A stretch of 64,000 nucleotides of DNA from contig NZ_AP024630.1 in the NCBI RefSeq assembly GCF_019976975.1, forward strand, positions 4,588,001 to 4,652,000, given 5' to 3'. Positions 61,401 through 64,000 of this stretch are shown here, piece by piece. The notes beneath the pieces were generated by a model. The model did not search any database and was not told the origin of the DNA. It saw only the letters and a program-made list of their open reading frames with translations. Within the stretch, counting starts at the first letter, position 1. Each line of letters starts with the position of its first letter. The translations under genes and the position numbers were made by a program. Source of the stretch: Arthrobacter sp. NtRootA1 (GTDB lineage: Bacteria; Actinomycetota; Actinomycetes; Actinomycetales; Micrococcaceae).

Positions 61401-62016
61401 CTCCCTCAGCTACTCATTCAGCCGCGACTACACCGTTTCTTCAGTGACCGTCACGTCTGCGGAGAAGGCCGCGCAGAGCCTCAATGTGCAGTACCAGGAT
61501 GCAACGGGAGCGTGGAAGGACACGTCTGCGGGGGCAGTTACGGGGCTTTCCATTACTGCACACGCTACCGTTTCCTTCGATCCGGTCACCACACGCGCCA
61601 TCCGCGTCTCATTCGTGACCACGGGCTCCTACACCAAGGTGGCCGAGGTTGCGATTGCCGGGTCCCGCTTGGCAGATGCCGGGCTGGCGGACCTTGGGCG
61701 CCTCCTCGTCAACCAGGCATCCGTGGTTGGTTTCGGCCCGGCAACCACCGGCTACAGTGCGCTGACGGCGACGGCGACTCCCGCCGTCGCTGGCTACCCA
61801 TTGGATACGAACGCCAAGGTGACGGTCCAGCAGCCCACAGCTGAAAGCCCGACGGCGGTAGTCACCGTGACCGCGCCGGACGGGACCGTGAAGGAATATC
61901 GTGTGACGATTTCGACCGGGAAGGAGGCGTGCAAGGACGATGGGTGGAAGCGGAGTCCCTCGCCTGTGTTTGCAAACCAGGGGCAGTGCGTGAGCAGCTT
62001 CGCGGCGGGGATGTAA
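58498..62016 (+). CDS. Secreted multidomain GH30 glycosidase (endo-beta-1,6-galactanase-like)
   Basis: 1172 aa, ATG 58498. A Sec signal peptide is cut near APQAHA-DD. The GH30 barrel carries the acid/base E254 (DPFNEPN) and nucleophile E366 (PLWMSEVGGFW); it resembles endo-beta-1,6-galactanases. After a beta domain (to about 590) come a ricin-like trefoil (about 600-760), two Ig-like Big_4 units (TFGVDPYGQAFEAVLTV type), an F5/8C or CBM32-like unit with NTSTRWSNW and SYSFSRDYTVSSVTV, a further beta unit, and the end motif CKDDGWKRS...NQGQCVSSF. It probably cuts plant arabinogalactan or a related beta-glycan outside the cell. Confidence 0.9.
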   Translation: MAFTPRRFRKPVAVLAAAATAAASLALVPATAPQAHADDATAVTITPNPASRGEAFEGWGTSLVWFANATAGYSPELREELYQKVFSEDGLNLNIARYNVGGGNASDVANYLNDGSAVEGWWKPVPEAQPGQPASNLYNPDGTVDKTQANKLAFLNAWDPDDPASYNPDADQNQRWWVERLAQDQQITHWEAFSNSPPWFMTKSGYVSGQVNTNKGENLLPEAEGKFAAYMRHAVELLEKGSGITVDTIDPFNEPNSGYWGTDINATTGKPPTTYTQKQEGSLIYPAAQDRVTKLLAAELTKGSTGAVISAMDETDPTKFMTNWNGYSQEAKDAVSQLNVHTYGTNDRRRVRDLASSTDKPLWMSEVGGFWTGNPALGDSTSGWDRSNITNGLGIASRMVNDLRELDPNAWVFWQPVEDTYKQEKADKGWGSIYVDFDCNYAGREGYSNRRLNDGATLDAAKCKVLTNQKYNTTRNFTHYIRPGDFLVPNDNAKTASALRADGTGATLVHFNDTATPEKVTIDLSRFGSIAPDAKVTPVVTTKSPLDDIEKNALVKGEPVAVDTSAKAATLEVPAASVVTFVVDGVSGVSDDAAPVRDGHSYHLTGEASGKYLQGGANGAVSIEELGVDAAGVAPQIWTFNAVNADDEFANDRRWVLTNKEGRVLTGSGGVMNGSQSGAASLASLSLEQAKATPSAQWTVTTENGKQWTLVNAGAAIALQVSGNQTAAGTGVALASSSGTTATASASPHQAWAFTDIADLKLLGVSPIDVSTPVGALPVLPATVVPVYEAGPGRPLPVTWTSVDPTAWQKAGKVTLYGFGVDPYGQAFEAVLTVTVGTYAATDPVSATVGVGSSVAAVQAAAPTSVPGQIADGPARNPLAVTWNWASLSESALQSVGAVSVSGTAGGLPATLTVIVVDRVLSVNICKDDPGTSVTASYTEGSYIARNTCDTNTSTRWSNWVSGGRNGDSLSYSFSRDYTVSSVTVTSAEKAAQSLNVQYQDATGAWKDTSAGAVTGLSITAHATVSFDPVTTRAIRVSFVTTGSYTKVAEVAIAGSRLADAGLADLGRLLVNQASVVGFGPATTGYSALTATATPAVAGYPLDTNAKVTVQQPTAESPTAVVTVTAPDGTVKEYRVTISTGKEACKDDGWKRSPSPVFANQGQCVSSFAAGM

Positions 62017-62034
62017 GCTCCTCTTCGCCTCGAT

Positions 62035-62073
62035 CTCGGGTCTCCTCCAATTGCGTGTTGGAGGAGACCCGAG
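62035..62073. terminator. Hairpin terminator after the GH30 gene
   Basis: CTCGGGTCTCCTCCAA (62035-62050) and TTGGAGGAGACCCGAG (62058-62073) form a perfect 16-bp stem with a 7-nt loop, 18 bp after the stop. No T run follows. Confidence 0.88.
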
Positions 62074-62152
62074 GGCCTAAATGCAATAAGGACGTCGTAA
62101 CTCACCGTCCTGGTCCTGAGCCGTCCCGGACTCGCTAGCCACGCTCCCATCG

Positions 62153-62380
62153 CTACGGGGTAGTCGTAGAGACTTTGAGCAGGCCTGAACGTTCCAGAAT
62201 CGGGCGGGAGAATTCGGTCGAGTCGCTGTGGATGAGCGTCTTGCCCATGTTGAGCGCGGATTGGGCACGGCGGGCAGTGAGTGCACGGTAGATCGCCCGG
62301 CCGCGCCATTCTTCGAGCGTCGCACCGCCCCAGACCCCGGCAAAGCTCGTGCCGGGGACGGGCTCAAGGCGCCCCGCACC
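62153..62380 (-). pseudogene. Remnant of a GNAT N-acetyltransferase gene (C-terminal half)
   Basis: Reading the minus strand from about 62380 to the TAG at 62155-62153 gives some 75 codons typical of the second half of a GNAT enzyme: RLEPVPGTSFAGVWGGATL, EEWRGRAIYRALTARRA (acetyl-CoA loop), and LIHSDSTEFSRPILERSGL. An in-frame stop (TAG, plus 62381-62383) cuts it off upstream, there is no start codon or ribosome site, and the end is shortened after VSTTTP. No frame begins here, so the gene is broken. It lies between the GH30 and DUF2264 genes. Confidence 0.75.
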
Positions 62381-62444
62381 CTAGGTAGTCAACCGCTTCG
62401 ATGGCTTGCTGCACACCATGCCGCGCGCAACGTCGAATGCGCAG

Positions 62445-64000
62445 CTAAGCCCCGAAACGGGCGAGGGCCTCGGCGGAGATGCGGGTGCCATCGGGAAACT
62501 CGAAGCGGCCTCCGGCATACCTGACCCCGGCATCCGGCGAATGACCTCCCTCACCGGCGAGAATCACGACGGCGGCGTAGTCGCCGTCGTGCGCCGGGCC
62601 GGAGGTTCCCACCCAGGGGATGGTCAGTTCAGAACCCATCGGGTGCGCGCCGGGCCGGACGAACGTCCCGGACTCCACCAAAGCAGAGCCGAACCCGGGC
62701 ACTTCCCGGACGGAGCTCACCATGGAAGAACCAGCATCCACCGGCCACCCGCCGATCCGCAGTGAAGCTCCGGAGGACCCCGCGCCCTCAATGCGAACCA
62801 GCCGCAGCTCAACGGCACCACGCGTTGCGGAAACCACAGTCACAACGGGACCAGGAGTCGCCGTCCCGGAGACGCCGCTGCCGTGATCGGGCCCGGCGGC
62901 GGGATCGGGCTCGATCCAATTGGCCGTGAAACGCGAAGCCCCCACCTGCACGCCGTCCACGGAACCCGACCCCAGGTACTCGAACCCCGTCCGATGCGTC
63001 TGCCCACGCTCGGGATCAACAAAGACTACGCCGTTATCCAGAGACTCAGAGGTGAGGTCCGGGAATGTGTGCGTGGAGTAGCCAAGCCGCGCATACAAGG
63101 GCGAGTCGGCCGCGGCAACCCCAACGTTTGCGTGATCCGTCGCGTGGTTCCGGATCCGCACTACCCCGTCTGCCTGGGTCCCATCCATCTGCCAGCCGGG
63201 CGCCGATATCAGCCGTTGTGTGTCGCCAAGCTCAACGGGCAAAGGTGCTTCAACGGACGTCCACACGGCATGGTCCGCCGGCAACGCGAGCCCAAGCATC
63301 CCCTTCGCGGCCCAGTATGGAGAACCGGCACCAGAGTACGCCTGCTTCATTCCAGCGAACTCGTCATGCCAACCGATCGAGAGAAGCCCATCTGAAGTGA
63401 TGGAGCCATGGCGCGCGAAGTAATCTAGCATCCCCGAGGCAGCACGACGAGCCAGGCCCGGGGCCAAACGGGTGTGGCCGGACAGCTCCCCCACCCAGAA
63501 TGGGGCGGCTGCGGCGAACCGATAGATCAAGCTGCGGCCCTGGATGAGAGGAGCCCCGTTGGCACCAACAAGATAGGCAGCGTCGTCGAGGAAATCAGCC
63601 AGCCGATCGCCGTCGACTTTCTTCCTGGCCGCAACCCGCGGATCGTTAGGCGCCATGAGCGCCCACAGCTGCGGGTAGACCTGGAAAGCCCAGCCGACGT
63701 AGTGGTCGTAGGCGCGTTCGTGACCGTCGGCGAACCAACCACCGCCCCGATACAGCGAGTCATGGATGGCGAGGCCAGCGTCGATGTCCTCGTCGGAGTA
63801 GTGTCCGCCAACTGAGGCCAGGAAGGTCTCCACCACAATCTGGAACCACACCCAGTTGATGGGTGGATATTCCTCGCCAATCACCGTCTCGAACCAGGCG
63901 ATGAGCTGCTCCTGCACGCGGTGCGGCAGCTTGTCCCACAGCACGTCGCGGGTCAGCGCCAAGCCAACAGCCAACGACGCCGCCTCCACCTTCGCCTGCC
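62445..64000 (-). CDS. DUF2264 protein, 5' end outside the window
   Basis: At least 517 residues; the frame stays open to the right window edge, so a GTG at 63989 is not taken as the start. The visible part is an alpha/alpha toroid (EYPPINWVWFQIVVETFLAS, GWFADGHERAYDHYVGWAFQ, LIYRFAAAAPFWVGEL) followed by a beta domain (about 270-510). This is the DUF2264 family, found in polysaccharide and glycosaminoglycan use loci and related in fold to unsaturated glycosyl hydrolases/lyases; activity is not established. With GH30 beside it, it may act on a side product of plant or wall polysaccharide. Confidence 0.88.
   Translation of the reverse strand, partial: QAKVEAASLAVGLALTRDVLWDKLPHRVQEQLIAWFETVIGEEYPPINWVWFQIVVETFLASVGGHYSDEDIDAGLAIHDSLYRGGGWFADGHERAYDHYVGWAFQVYPQLWALMAPNDPRVAARKKVDGDRLADFLDDAAYLVGANGAPLIQGRSLIYRFAAAAPFWVGELSGHTRLAPGLARRAASGMLDYFARHGSITSDGLLSIGWHDEFAGMKQAYSGAGSPYWAAKGMLGLALPADHAVWTSVEAPLPVELGDTQRLISAPGWQMDGTQADGVVRIRNHATDHANVGVAAADSPLYARLGYSTHTFPDLTSESLDNGVVFVDPERGQTHRTGFEYLGSGSVDGVQVGASRFTANWIEPDPAAGPDHGSGVSGTATPGPVVTVVSATRGAVELRLVRIEGAGSSGASLRIGGWPVDAGSSMVSSVREVPGFGSALVESGTFVRPGAHPMGSELTIPWVGTSGPAHDGDYAAVVILAGEGGHSPDAGVRYAGGRFEFPDGTRISAEALARFGA

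Overview
The window is high-GC chromosomal DNA of an actinobacterium, most likely a soil member of the Micrococcaceae (Arthrobacter/Paenarthrobacter-like). The signs are a DUF3073 gene, a septum-formation-family protein, clpB behind an HspR-type (HAIR) inverted repeat, an ECF sigma/RskA-type anti-sigma pair, a WXG100-calpain fusion and many apparently leaderless genes. I see no rRNA, tRNA, insertion sequence, prophage or CRISPR array. Gene density is high on both strands, and both ends cut through a gene.

Left part (1-9.2 kb): a partner-switching operon (response regulator-PP2C phosphatase, membrane glycosyltransferase with a large helical insertion, STAS antagonist, RsbW-like kinase). It is followed by a lipoprotein, a WXG100-calpain protease with a small partner gene, a class V aminotransferase, a PAP2 phosphatase, and uraD-uraH of urate degradation without a uricase beside them.

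9.2-19.5 kb: purF-purM with a strong terminator, two tandem VOC proteins, DUF3073, a septum-formation-family membrane protein, clpB and a PPOX flavoprotein. 19.5-31.3 kb: a molybdate operon (HTH-TOBE regulator, modA, modB, modC), an FAD oxidase, DUF4031-HD and ComB-like genes, YccF, an AHSA1-type protein, a separate trpF, hutD, a pair of SMR exporters behind a guanidine-III riboswitch, an aldo/keto reductase and an MBL hydrolase.

31.3-43.4 kb: a DEAD-box RNA helicase with a long structured leader; SoxR divergent from an MFS exporter across a perfect SoxR box with a 19-bp promoter spacer; a secreted beta-propeller/FG-GAP protein; a methyltransferase; a double-length Lrp regulator divergent from an M20 hydrolase and an MHS transporter; and a CynX-type MFS protein. 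43.4-50.5 kb: a lipoprotein of unlike composition, trmB, two small genes, and an ECF sigma/anti-sigma operon divergent from a COG4315 lipoprotein, with mirror-image promoters inside one nested palindrome. An AbiEi/DUF559-like orphan and a DMP19-like protein follow.

50.6-64 kb: a SWIM-SNF2 helicase, a second propeller/FG-GAP surface protein, MFS-GntR, a large multidomain GH30 glycosidase, a GNAT acetyltransferase remnant and a DUF2264 protein, which together look like a polysaccharide-use region.

Two genome-scale signals stand out. One is a set of families of long intergenic palindromes at gene ends, several recurring at distant loci; one family is built on CTCTCAC/GTGAGAG motifs spaced 32-33 bp apart. 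The other is a recurrent TANNNT box placed exactly 6-7 nt before start codons, implying leaderless mRNAs. The best candidates for unusual biology are the glycosyltransferase/partner-switch operon, the WXG100-calpain with its small neighbour, the mirror-image ECF promoter, and the 32-bp periodic repeat family.
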